Origin: Agromyces mariniharenae
GTDB taxonomy: Bacteria > Actinomycetota > Actinomycetes > Actinomycetales > Microbacteriaceae
DNA: 64,000 bases
Direction: 5' to 3'
Assembly (NCBI RefSeq): GCF_008122505.1
Contig: NZ_VSSB01000001.1
Location: 418,891-482,890, forward strand
Part shown: piece by piece, positions 38,157 through 46,934 of the stretch
Layout: each line of letters starts with the position of its first letter
Numbering within the stretch: the stretch's first letter is position 1
Notes under the pieces: model-generated
Told to the model about the DNA's origin: nothing
Database searches by the model: none
What the model saw: only the letters and a program-made list of their open reading frames with translations
Made by a program: the position numbers and the translations under genes

Positions 38157-38822
38157 ATGTTCACCGGAATCATCGAGGAGCTCGGCACCGTCACGCGCGT
38201 CGAGCGCAGCGCCGACGCGGCACGCCTCACCGTGCGCGGACCCCTCGCCGTGCAGGGCGTGAAGCAGGGCGACTCGATCGCCGTCTCGGGCGTGTGCCTC
38301 ACCGTCGTCGACTTCGACGACGCGTCGTTCACGGCCGACGTCATGGCGCAGACCCTGGCCATGTCGACGCTCGACGGCGTGCGCGAGGGCCTCGAGGTGA
38401 ACCTGGAGCGGGCGGCGCAGGTGGGCGACCGGCTCGGCGGCCACATCGTGCAGGGCCACATCGACGGCACCGCCCGCGTGCTCGAGGTGCGCCCGGGCGA
38501 GGCGTGGCGCGTCATCCGGTTCTCGCTCGACGAGGCGCACGCGCCGCTCGTGGTCGACAAGGGCTCGATCGCCGTCGACGGCGTCTCGCTCACCGTGAGC
38601 GCGCTCGGCGACGAGCCGTCGGGCTCGTGGTTCGAGGTGTCGCTCATCCCCGAGACGCTCGCCGCCACCACGCTCGGCGCGCGGCAGGTGGGCGACCTCG
38701 TCAACATCGAGACCGACATCCTCGCGCGCCACGTCGAGCGGATGCTGCGCTTCGACGTGCACCGCTCGCTGCCGTCCTCGCTCGCCCAACCCGCCGCAGC
38801 GGGGGCGGGAGGTCTCGCATGA
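38157..38822 (+). CDS. ribE: Riboflavin synthase, alpha chain
   Basis: 221 aa. Dismutates two 6,7-dimethyl-8-ribityllumazine molecules to riboflavin. Begins with the invariant MFTGIIEELGTV; two lumazine-binding beta-barrel repeats, the second entering at GHIVQGHIDG. Acts in a trimer. Second gene of the rib operon; its stop overlaps the ribBA start (ATGA), so the levels of both proteins are likely coupled. Confidence 0.96.
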   Translation: MFTGIIEELGTVTRVERSADAARLTVRGPLAVQGVKQGDSIAVSGVCLTVVDFDDASFTADVMAQTLAMSTLDGVREGLEVNLERAAQVGDRLGGHIVQGHIDGTARVLEVRPGEAWRVIRFSLDEAHAPLVVDKGSIAVDGVSLTVSALGDEPSGSWFEVSLIPETLAATTLGARQVGDLVNIETDILARHVERMLRFDVHRSLPSSLAQPAAAGAGGLA

Positions 38823-40117
38823 GCCTGGCCACGATCCCCGAGGTGCTCGAGGCGCTGCGCGCCGGCAAGCCCGTCATCGTCGCCGACGACGAGGCCCGTG
38901 AGAACGAGGGCGACGCGATCATGGCGGCCGAGTTCGCGACCCAGGAATGGATCGCGTGGATGGTGCGCCACACGAGCGGCTTCCTCTGCGCGCCCATGAC
39001 GAACGCGATCGCCGACAGGCTCGACCTCCCGCTCATGACCGAGCGCAACCAGGACGTGCGCGGCACGGCCTACACGATCTCGGTCGACGCGGCCGACCGC
39101 ACGTCGACGGGCATCAGCGCCGCCGACCGCGCCCACACGCTGCGCGTGCTCGCCGACCCGGCGTCGACGCCCGACCGCCTCATCCGTCCCGGCCACATCC
39201 TGCCGCTGCGCGCCGTCGACGGCGGCGTGCGCGAGCGTGCGGGGCACACCGAGGCGGCCGTCGACCTCATGCTGCTCGCGGGCCTCTCCCCCGTCGGCGT
39301 CATCGGCGAGGTCGTCGCCGACGACGGCGAGATGATGCGGCTCCCCGGGCTCATCGAGCTCGGCGCCCGCGACGGCCTGCCCGTCACGACCGTCGAGGCG
39401 CTCGTCGAGTGGATGGACGAGTGGCACACGGGCCAGGCCCTCACCGGCGCGCCCGCCGAGGTGCCCGAGACGTCGCGCGTCGAGTTCGAGGTGGAGACCT
39501 CGCTGCCGACCGACCACGGGGTGTTCACCGTGCGCGCCTACCGCGACCGCTCGACCGGGGCCGACCACGTGGCGATCATCGCGGGCGACCCCGCGAACGA
39601 CCCCGCCGGCGCCGTCGTGCGCGTGCACTCCGAGTGCCTGACGGGCGAGGCCTTCGGGTCGCTGAAGTGCGAGTGCGGGCCGCAGCTCGACACCGCGCTC
39701 AGCGAGGTCCAGGAGCGCGGCGGCGTCGTGATCTACCTGCGCGGGCACGAGGGCCGCGGCATCGGGCTCATCAACAAGCTGCGCGCCTACCGCCTGCAGG
39801 AGGACGGCCTCGACACGCTCGACGCGAACCTCGCGCTCGGACTCCCCATCGACGCGCGCGACTACGGCGCCGCCACGGCGATCCTCGCCGACCTCGGCGT
39901 CGACACCGTGCGCCTGCTCACGAACAACCCCGAGAAGGTGCGCCAGCTCGAGGCCCACGGCATCCGCGTGGCCGAGCGCCTCCCCCTCGTCGTCGGCGTC
40001 GGCGCCGGCAACACCGGTTACCTCGACACCAAGCGTCGCCGCATGGGCCACGCGATCGACGACCAGCAGCTGACGGATGCCGCGGCTGAAGCCCTCCTGG
40101 AAGGACACGCATCATGA
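38819..40117 (+). CDS. ribBA: Bifunctional 3,4-dihydroxy-2-butanone-4-phosphate synthase / GTP cyclohydrolase II
   Basis: 432 aa fusion supplying both precursors of riboflavin. DHBP synthase half has the acidic loop [10 protein letters not shown] (23-32), then [11 protein letters not shown], the HT-x-A-x-VDL segment. GTP cyclohydrolase II half has zinc cysteines C273, C284 and C286 in [17 protein letters not shown] and the [10 protein letters not shown] catalytic region. Start ATG overlaps the ribE stop, and its stop overlaps the ribH start (ATGA at 40114-40117). Length is normal for the fused enzyme. Confidence 0.96.
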   Translation: MSLATIPEVLEALRAGKPVIVADDEARENEGDAIMAAEFATQEWIAWMVRHTSGFLCAPMTNAIADRLDLPLMTERNQDVRGTAYTISVDAADRTSTGISAADRAHTLRVLADPASTPDRLIRPGHILPLRAVDGGVRERAGHTEAAVDLMLLAGLSPVGVIGEVVADDGEMMRLPGLIELGARDGLPVTTVEALVEWMDEWHTGQALTGAPAEVPETSRVEFEVETSLPTDHGVFTVRAYRDRSTGADHVAIIAGDPANDPAGAVVRVHSECLTGEAFGSLKCECGPQLDTALSEVQERGGVVIYLRGHEGRGIGLINKLRAYRLQEDGLDTLDANLALGLPIDARDYGAATAILADLGVDTVRLLTNNPEKVRQLEAHGIRVAERLPLVVGVGAGNTGYLDTKRRRMGHAIDDQQLTDAAAEALLEGHAS

Positions 40118-40584
40118 GCGGTCACGGCTCGCCCACCCTCGACGTCGACGGCACCGGCCTCCGGGTCGTGGTCGTCGCCGGCAGCTGGCACGACGAGATC
40201 ACCGACGGCCTGATCGCCGGCGCGACCCGCACCCTCGAGGCATCCGGCGCAGCGTACGAGCTGGTGCGCGTGCCCGGCAGCTTCGAGCTGCCCGTGGTGG
40301 CCAAGGCCGCGCTCGAGGCGGGCGCCGACGCGGTCGTGGCGCTCGGCGTCATCATCCGCGGCGGCACGCCGCACTTCGAGTACGTCTCGTCTGCCGCGAC
40401 CGACGGGCTGACGCGCGTCGCGATCGACACGGGCAAGCCGGTCGGGTTCGGCGTGCTGACGCTCGACGACGAGCAGCAGGGCCTCGACCGCGCCGGGCTC
40501 CCCGGCTCGAAGGAGGACAAGGGCCGCGAGGCGGCCGAGGCGGCCATCGCGACCGCGCGCGTGCTGCGCGCCGTCTGGGCCTGA
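40114..40584 (+). CDS. ribH: 6,7-dimethyl-8-ribityllumazine synthase
   Basis: 156 aa. Condenses the butanone phosphate with the ribitylamino pyrimidine; usually assembles into pentamers or 60-mer shells. Family motifs: [13 protein letters not shown] with the early substrate loop, RVPGSFELP (about 51-59), [14 protein letters not shown] with catalytic His. Last gene of the rib operon, translationally coupled to ribBA. A short terminator stem follows 27 nt downstream. Confidence 0.96.
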   Translation: MSGHGSPTLDVDGTGLRVVVVAGSWHDEITDGLIAGATRTLEASGAAYELVRVPGSFELPVVAKAALEAGADAVVALGVIIRGGTPHFEYVSSAATDGLTRVAIDTGKPVGFGVLTLDDEQQGLDRAGLPGSKEDKGREAAEAAIATARVLRAVWA

Positions 40585-40610
40585 CCCCGGCTCCGACCTT
40601 CGATGGATTC

Positions 40611-40629
40611 CGGCCCGAGCGGGCCGTTT
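40611..40629 (+). terminator. Terminator of the riboflavin operon
   Basis: CGGCCC-gagc-GGGCCG hairpin followed by ttt, 26 nt after the ribH stop; one of the few sites here with a short T-run. Confidence 0.65.
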
Positions 40630-40669
40630 CGAGTCGTGCCGACCGATGCGCGAGTCCTAGGCTCTGAGC

Positions 40670-41026
40670 ATGGACGTCCTGCGCATCATCCTGCTCATCC
40701 TCCACTTCGTCGGCCTCGCCATGCTGTTCGGCGGATTCCTGGTGCAACAGAAGGCGATCGCGCAGGGCAAGGGCACCGTGCTCCCGATCATGTGGCGCGG
40801 CGCGCTCACGCAGATCGTGACCGGCCTGCTGCTCGTCGCCACCATCCAGCTCGGCGACCTGTTCGAGGTGGACAACGTGAAGATCGCGGTGAAGCTCGTG
40901 ATCGCGATCGTCATCACGGTGCTCGTCTTCGTCTACCGCAAGAAGGACCCGGCGCCGAGCTGGTCGCTGTGGACGGTCGGCGTGCTGACGTTCGCCAACA
41001 TCGTCATCGCCGTCGCCTGGCGCTGA
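40670..41026 (+). CDS. Small integral membrane protein, unknown function
   Basis: 118 aa with four predicted membrane helices and short loops (KAIAQGKG, GDLFEVDN, RKKDPAPS). No catalytic motif is visible; similar small proteins are widespread in Microbacteriaceae as hypothetical membrane proteins. ATG is 6 nt from TAGGCT (40658-40663), a clear leaderless arrangement. It stands alone between the rib operon and an MFS transporter; an inverted repeat follows at 41060-41085. Confidence 0.8.
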   Translation: MDVLRIILLILHFVGLAMLFGGFLVQQKAIAQGKGTVLPIMWRGALTQIVTGLLLVATIQLGDLFEVDNVKIAVKLVIAIVITVLVFVYRKKDPAPSWSLWTVGVLTFANIVIAVAWR

Positions 41027-41059
41027 CCCGCCGTTCACCGCACCGACCACGCCGCTCGT

Positions 41060-41085
41060 CGCATCCGGTTCGATCTCCGGATGCG
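41060..41085 (+). terminator. Inverted repeat after the small membrane protein gene
   Basis: Perfect 9-bp arms CGCATCCGG and CCGGATGCG around an 8-nt loop, 34 nt past the stop codon. Likely terminator; the arms hold the GGATGC core of the window-wide word. A TAGTGT -10 candidate for the next gene lies at 41093-41098. Confidence 0.55.
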
Positions 41086-41207
41086 CCGGGCGTAGTGTCG
41101 AACGGTTGCCACAAGCGACGATTCCCAGCCCCTCGCGGCCCGCATACGCCTGACCGACGTGCCCGTCGCGGAGTCGATCCACCACGTTCCACGGAGTCTC
41201 GCAGGCG

Positions 41208-42629
41208 ATGTCCTCACCCAGCCCGTCGGCCGCCACGGCCGCAGCCACCACCCCAGCCAACCCCCGCAGTCGCGTCATCCTCGCCAGCCTCATCGGCACG
41301 ACGATCGAGTTCTACGACTTCTACGTCTACGCGACGGCGGCAGTGCTCGTCTTCCCCCACCTCTTCTTCCCGGCCGGCGATCCCACGACCGCCCTGCTCT
41401 CGTCGTTCGCGATCTTCGGCGCGGCCATGGTCGCCCGGCCGCTCGGCGCGATCGTCTTCGGCCACCTCGGCGACAAGCACGGCCGCAAGGCGACGCTCGT
41501 CGGCGCGCTGCTCACGATGGGCATCGCGACGTTCCTGATCGGCGTGCTGCCGACCTACGCGGTCGTCGGCTGGTTCGCTCCGCTCCTGCTCGTGATCCTG
41601 CGCATCGCGCAGGGCTTCGCGCTCGGCGGCGAGTGGTCGGGCGCCGCACTCGTCGCGACCGAGAACGCACCCGAGGGCAAGCGGGCGTGGTACGGCACGT
41701 TCCCGCAGCTCGGTGCGCCGATCGGCTTCATCATCGCGAACGGGCTGTTCCTCGTCATCGCCGCGATGCTGCCGTCCGAGGACCCGTCGATGCCGTCGCA
41801 GGCCTTCCTCGACTGGGGCTGGCGCATCCCGTTCCTGTTCTCCATCGTCATGGTGGCCGTCGGCCTGTGGGTGCGGCTCCGCCTCGTGGAGTCCACGGCG
41901 TTCGCGAAGGCGTCGAAGACCGGCCGCCTCAAGCGGCTCCCGCTCGCGAGCGTGTTCCGCAGCTACTGGAAGCAGCTCATCCTCGGCACGTTCTTCATGC
42001 TGGCGACGTACGTGCTCTTCTACCTGATGACGACGTTCTCGCTGGCGTACGGCCGTGCGCCGGTCGAGCCGGCCGAGGGCGCGCTGCCGGGCCTCGGCTA
42101 CTCGTACAACACGTTCGTGCTCATGCTCATCGGCGGCGTGGTGTTCTTCGGCATCTTCACGCTGGTCTCGGGCCCGTGGGCCGACCGCTGGGGCCGTCGT
42201 CGCACGCTCATCTGGGTCACGCTCGGCATCATCGTGTTCGGCCTCGTCTGGGTGCCGCTGCTCGGCGCCGGCTTCTGGGGCGTCATGCTCTGGCTCGTCG
42301 TGGGCTTCTCGCTCATGGGCCTCACGTTCGGCCCCATGGGCGCGCTGCTGCCCGAGCTGTTCCCGACGAACGTGCGCTACACGGGCTCGGGCATCTCGTA
42401 CAACGTGTCGTCGATCCTCGGGGCCGCGGTGGCGCCGTTCATCGCGGTCGCGCTCTGGCAGGCGGGCGGCGGCAGCCCGTTCTGGGTGGGCGTCTACCTC
42501 TCGGTCATGGCCGTGCTCACGCTCATCGCACTGCTCGTCTCGAAGGAGACGAAGGACGTCGACTTCGAGGCGGCGGGCGACGCCGAGAGCCGCCTCGCCG
42601 AGGCGCAGGCGGAGGCCGCGTCCCTGTAG
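41208..42629 (+). CDS. MFS transporter, metabolite:H+ symporter (MHS) family
   Basis: 473 aa with 12 membrane helices. The MHS group signature is seen in IGTTIEFYDFYVYATAA (split across helix 1), the first-loop motif GHLGDKHGRKATL and the QGFALGGEWSGAAL helix. Relatives carry shikimate, proline/betaine, citrate or alpha-ketoglutarate; the substrate cannot be decided. ATG at 41208 lies in a leader of roughly 100 nt after TAGTGT. A hairpin 17 nt downstream ends the transcript. Confidence 0.92.
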   Translation: MSSPSPSAATAAATTPANPRSRVILASLIGTTIEFYDFYVYATAAVLVFPHLFFPAGDPTTALLSSFAIFGAAMVARPLGAIVFGHLGDKHGRKATLVGALLTMGIATFLIGVLPTYAVVGWFAPLLLVILRIAQGFALGGEWSGAALVATENAPEGKRAWYGTFPQLGAPIGFIIANGLFLVIAAMLPSEDPSMPSQAFLDWGWRIPFLFSIVMVAVGLWVRLRLVESTAFAKASKTGRLKRLPLASVFRSYWKQLILGTFFMLATYVLFYLMTTFSLAYGRAPVEPAEGALPGLGYSYNTFVLMLIGGVVFFGIFTLVSGPWADRWGRRRTLIWVTLGIIVFGLVWVPLLGAGFWGVMLWLVVGFSLMGLTFGPMGALLPELFPTNVRYTGSGISYNVSSILGAAVAPFIAVALWQAGGGSPFWVGVYLSVMAVLTLIALLVSKETKDVDFEAAGDAESRLAEAQAEAASL

Positions 42630-42645
42630 CGACACGGTGGACGAC

Positions 42646-42684
42646 GGGCGGATGCCGCAGCGCTCGAGGCTGCGGCATCCGCCC
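42646..42684 (+). terminator. Terminator after the MHS transporter, built from paired GGATGCC words
   Basis: Perfect 16-bp arms, GGGCGGATGCCGCAGC and its complement, around a 7-nt loop and followed by tgtttc. The strongest example of a head-to-head pair of the window-wide word acting at a gene end. Confidence 0.8.
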
Positions 42685-42820
42685 TGTTTCGTGCTCGTGA
42701 ACCCTGCGACCGGCCCCTTCTCGGCGCCCGGAGCCCGGCGTAGCATGTGACCGAACAGGGCCGCCGTGGACGTCCAGCCGGCACCGCCGGCGCTCGGCGA
42801 CCCGGAACTGCGAGCCCCGG

Positions 42821-43249
42821 ATGATGAACACGACGATGGACATGATGAAGGGCGCCATGTCGTCGTCGGACATGCCCATGAAGGACATGGACCCGATGAT
42901 GATGCAGGAGGCGCTCGAAGCACTCTCCGCGTGTACCCAGGCGTGCATCATGTGCGCCGACGCGGATGCGGGCGAGGGCATGGGCCGGTGCGCCGGACTC
43001 TGCGCGAACTGCGCGGACGTCTGCGACACCATGATGCGCATGATGCTCCGCATGAACGGCATGGACATGAAGGTCATGATGTCGATGATGCAGACGACGA
43101 TCGTGATGTGCCGCGCCTGCTCCGCGGAGTGCATGATGCACGCCGAGATGAGCGAGCACTGCCGCATGTGCGCGATGGCCTGCGACCAGGCCGTCATGGC
43201 GATGGAGAAGATGATGGGCGCCATGAGCGAGGCGATGCCGATGGCGTGA
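42821..43249 (+). CDS. Met/Cys-rich four-helix-bundle copper-binding protein
   Basis: 142 aa with 38 Met and 13 Cys by count. The central part has paired cysteines spaced as in four-helix-bundle copper-storage (Csp/DUF326) proteins: CTQACIMC, CAGLCANCADVC, CRACSAEC, then CRMCAMAC. The N-terminal 30 residues are nearly all Met, Asp, Ser and Lys (MPMKDMDPMMM). No Tat or Sec signal is visible, so it should be cytosolic, like Csp3, storing or buffering Cu(I). Start uncertain between ATG 42821 and 42824; the ribosome-binding site is weak. A TAGCAT -10 candidate is at 42741-42746. Stands alone, ahead of a bidirectional terminator. Confidence 0.82.
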   Translation: MMNTTMDMMKGAMSSSDMPMKDMDPMMMQEALEALSACTQACIMCADADAGEGMGRCAGLCANCADVCDTMMRMMLRMNGMDMKVMMSMMQTTIVMCRACSAECMMHAEMSEHCRMCAMACDQAVMAMEKMMGAMSEAMPMA

Positions 43250-43266
43250 GGCCCGACGCAGTTCCG

Positions 43267-43292
43267 GGGCGCGTCAGGTTCGCGACGCGCCC
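43267..43292. terminator. Bidirectional stem-loop after the copper protein gene
   Basis: Perfect 9-bp arms GGGCGCGTC and GACGCGCCC around an 8-nt loop between convergent genes. Confidence 0.65.
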
Positions 43293-43333
43293 TGCGTCAT
43301 GCCGGCGACCGGCGCATCATGCGAGCGGCGGGC

Positions 43334-43687
43334 TCAGGCGAACGCGACGCTGTGGCGCTCGTCGCCCCGCGCGAGCACGCCGTAGACGCCGTGCAGCGCG
43401 ACGGGCTCGCCGAGGACCAGCGTGCCGCCGAACGCGTCGTGGTGCCACACGCGGCGCACCTCCTCGCCGCCGAAGTCGGCGAGCGTCGCGAAGCCCTCGT
43501 CGTCGACGTCGACCACGATCGCGTCGATCCACTTGCTCGCCGTGGTCGTCGCGAGTCGGTCCTGCATGACGTGCAGGCCGTGCCCGGGCCGGTGGCTCCG
43601 GCACTCCGCCGCCGACTCGCAGCCGCGCATGCCCATGACCTCGCCCGTGCGGGGCTCGGTGGCGGCGTGCGGCTCGCGGTGCGACAT
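43334..43687 (-). CDS. Hypothetical protein, 117 aa
   Basis: No family recognised. The first ~40 residues are polar with several His and two Cys (MGMRGCESAAECRSH), which could bind metal; the rest (about 45-117) reads as a compact beta-rich domain. Its copper-protein neighbour makes a metal link tempting but unproven. Start at 43687 (MSHREP) is set by GAGGAG six nt upstream; a further in-frame ATG at 43717 would lose that site. Divergent from the next small gene. Confidence 0.65.
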   Translation of the reverse strand: MSHREPHAATEPRTGEVMGMRGCESAAECRSHRPGHGLHVMQDRLATTTASKWIDAIVVDVDDEGFATLADFGGEEVRRVWHHDAFGGTLVLGEPVALHGVYGVLARGDERHSVAFA

Positions 43688-43805
43688 GAGTGCTCCTCGG
43701 TTGTTCGTTCCGGCCACGATACGCGCGGCTTCGGCGGCTGTCGCGGCCGGCCGTCACACGCGGAAACACTGCCGCTCGCGGCGCCGCGCGGGCTAGCGTT
43801 GGCCC

Positions 43806-44120
43806 ATGTTCATCCACCTGTCGATCCACCACCCGAACCCGGGCTTCGAGCAGGAGGTGCTCGACTCGATGAACCGCGTGCGCCTCGCCGCGCTGGGTAC
43901 GCCGGGGCTCATCCAGATCGGCCCGTGGCGCGAGGACGGCGGCGGCCGGATCGTCGGGCTCGCCATGTGGGAGTCGCGTGCGCACTGGGAGGCCGCACTG
44001 CCGTCGCTGTTCGCCGTGGCCGCCGCCGACGACCCCGACGGCGTCTGGCACGCGACGCCGCCCGAGCGGATCCTGCTCGACGACGCCTGGGCGTTGCCGC
44101 CCGACGACCTCGTGGACTGA
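43806..44120 (+). CDS. Small antibiotic-biosynthesis-monooxygenase-like (ABM) protein
   Basis: 104 aa. The pattern HLSIHHPNPGFEQEV, a central strand IGPWREDGG and MWESRAHWEAALPSL resembles the dimeric alpha/beta-barrel fold of ABM/EthD/DUF3291-type proteins, where a tryptophan-rich helix lies at the pocket. No catalytic residue can be pointed out, so the role is unknown. Leaderless: TAGCGT (43794-43799) is 6 nt from the ATG. It converges on the ABC-2 permease gene, and their stop codons sit in the two arms of one hairpin. Confidence 0.65.
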   Translation: MFIHLSIHHPNPGFEQEVLDSMNRVRLAALGTPGLIQIGPWREDGGGRIVGLAMWESRAHWEAALPSLFAVAAADDPDGVWHATPPERILLDDAWALPPDDLVD

Positions 44121-44137
44121 GGCTCCCCGCCTCAGTC
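44115..44137. terminator. Hairpin spanning both stop codons of two convergent genes
   Basis: GACTGAGGC and GCCTCAGTC form perfect 9-bp arms around a 5-nt loop. The TGA of the plus-strand gene is in the left arm and the stop of the minus-strand gene is in the right arm, an extremely compact shared terminator. Confidence 0.7.
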
Positions 44138-44965
44138 GAGGAAGAGGGCGCGCAGCCGGCGGGTCGTGAACACGAGCCCGATCGCGATCATGACGAGGTA
44201 GTAGAGCACGTGCCAGAGCATGCCCCACCCGACGTCGCCCGTGGTGAGGCCGCGCACCAGCTCGACCCCGTGCCAGAGCGGCAGCGCCTGGATGACCGTC
44301 TGCAGCCACTCGGGGTAGACGGTGATCGGGTAGAACGTCGCCGAGAAGAGGAACATCGGCAGCATGACGAAGTTGATCCAGTCCATCTGCTGGAACGTCT
44401 TCATGTAGCTCGTGATGGCCATGCCGAGGCTGGCGAAGCCGAACGCGATGAGCAGCACGGCCGGCACCGCGAGCAGCGCCCACCACGAGAGGTTGAGCCC
44501 GAGCACCTGCATCACGAGCTGGAAGCCCACGGCGTACAGGGCGCCGCGCAGCAGGGCGAGGAGGATCTCGCCGAGCGCCACGTCGAGCGGGCCGAGCGAC
44601 GTGGAGAGCATCCCCTCGTAGAGCTTCGCGAACTGCATCTTGAAGAACACGTTCCACGTCGAGTCGTAGATCGCGCCGTTCATGGCGGCGGTGGCGAGCA
44701 GCGCGGGCGCGATGAACGCGGCGTACGGCACCTGCTGCCCGCTCTCGGTCGTGACGGTGCCGACGAGCGTGCCGAGCCCGATGCCCATGGCGAGCAGGTA
44801 GAAGATCGGCTCGAAGAATCCGCTCACGATGACGAGCCAGTTCGTGCTTCGGGTCGCCCGCCAGCCGCGCAGCATCACCGCTCGCGCGTTGCCGGCGTAG
44901 AGCGAGCGCACCGGGCGGGAGCGTGCGCCGGGCCGCACCGGGTCGCGCTGCGTGAGGTCGGTCAT
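44132..44965 (-). CDS. ABC-2 type exporter permease B
   Basis: 277 aa with about six membrane helices, of the DrrB/NodJ type (ABC-2 membrane domain; FEPIFYLLAMGIGLG, SGTFYP-like FSATFYPITVYPEWLQ). Third gene of an ATPase-permease-permease operon; start overlaps the preceding stop (ATGA, 44962-44965). Two different permeases suggest a heterodimeric exporter of drugs, lipids or glycan precursors. Substrate unknown. Confidence 0.88.
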   Translation of the reverse strand: MTDLTQRDPVRPGARSRPVRSLYAGNARAVMLRGWRATRSTNWLVIVSGFFEPIFYLLAMGIGLGTLVGTVTTESGQQVPYAAFIAPALLATAAMNGAIYDSTWNVFFKMQFAKLYEGMLSTSLGPLDVALGEILLALLRGALYAVGFQLVMQVLGLNLSWWALLAVPAVLLIAFGFASLGMAITSYMKTFQQMDWINFVMLPMFLFSATFYPITVYPEWLQTVIQALPLWHGVELVRGLTTGDVGWGMLWHVLYYLVMIAIGLVFTTRRLRALFLD

Positions 44966-45794
44966 CGGTTCAGCCTCCGCAGGGCGATGCGACGCGACCA
45001 CGCCCAGCCGATCACGATGAGCGCGGCGAGGTAGGCGACGTGCACGACGGTGAGCCAGATGGGCTCGGAGTACCCGTAGGAGAAGACCCGCGCGAGCTCG
45101 GTGCTGTGCCAGAGCGGCGAGATCCAGCCGATCCACTGCAGCCAGATCGGGAACGTCGACAGCGGGAAGAACGTGCCCGAGAACAGCGTCATCGGCAGCA
45201 CGATGAAGCGCATGACCATGGCGAGCTGCCCGGTGTCCTCCTCGAGCGTGGAGGTGTAGCCCATGAGCACGGCGCCGAACGCGAGTCCGCCGAGCAGGCC
45301 TGCGACGATCGAGAGGAACGCGATGGGCGACGGCGCGGCGCCGAACACGAGGATCAGCGCGAAGAACAGCACGAGGTTCACCGTCATGCGCACGGCGACC
45401 GAGATGACGACGCCGTCGACGATCTGGGTCGGCCGCAGCGGCGACGCGCTCATGCCCGTGAACGTCGGATTCCACTTGTACCCGAGCATGATCGGATACG
45501 TGAACTCCTCGCTGGCGACCGTGATGGCGGCGCTCGCGAGCAGCGCGGGCGCGACGAACACGAGGTAGCTCACGCCGTCGAGGTCGGTGTCGACGATCGT
45601 CGCGAGGCCGACGCCGAGCGCGTAGAGGTAGATGAGCGGGTTGCCGATGCCCGCGACCACGACCGTGCCCGTGTAGCTCCGCATCACGCGGAAGCGGTGC
45701 AGCGCGACGTACCAGGCGCCCCAGCGGCGCGGCCGGCGGCCCGCGGCGATCGCCCGCGCGGTGTCGCCGCGGACGTCGGTGGAGACGTCGCCGC

Positions 45795-45798
<4 letters not shown>
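44962..45798 (-). CDS. ABC-2 type exporter permease A
   Basis: 278 aa with about six membrane helices, same ABC-2 family as the downstream permease (NPLIYLYALGVGLA and FSGTFFPLSTFPIWLQ are the matching landmarks). A basic cytoplasmic tail comes first. Start overlaps the ATPase stop (ATGA, 45795-45798). Together they form the channel. Confidence 0.88.
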
Positions 45799-46721
<923 letters not shown>

Positions 46722-46862
46722 AGTGCACCACTGTAGCCCCGGGCACCGAAAGCGGGCGCGCACCCGGCGCCACTGCTCGATGCCCCCCGAACTGGGGTAT
46801 CCATGCGTGTGAATGTAACCCGACCGTCATCCGAATCGGAAGATGCTTTCCACTTCGGCGCT

Positions 46863-46868
46863 TAGTCT
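46863..46868 (+). promoter_or_regulatory. Candidate -10 element of the glycan-type operon
   Basis: TAGTCT lies 66 nt before the glycosyltransferase GTG, at the edge of a locally A/T-richer stretch (about 46780-46870). The leader holds a CTGCGG/CCGCAG stem (46892-46907). The rest of the 213-bp divergent gap shows nothing clear. Confidence 0.4.
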
Positions 46869-46934
46869 GGAAGGACCCCCCTACGCACCACCTGCGGCGA
46901 GCCGCAGACCCGAACCCCCGCCCGGAGCCTGCGC

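Noticed and set aside
32587..40108. Two more giant minus-strand frames, the upstream half of 32587-36699 and the whole of 36554-40108
   Set aside because: Only the glpD part (to 34338) is real. The rest is antisense to the SorC regulator, metallopeptidase and rib genes and has the same low-complexity composition.
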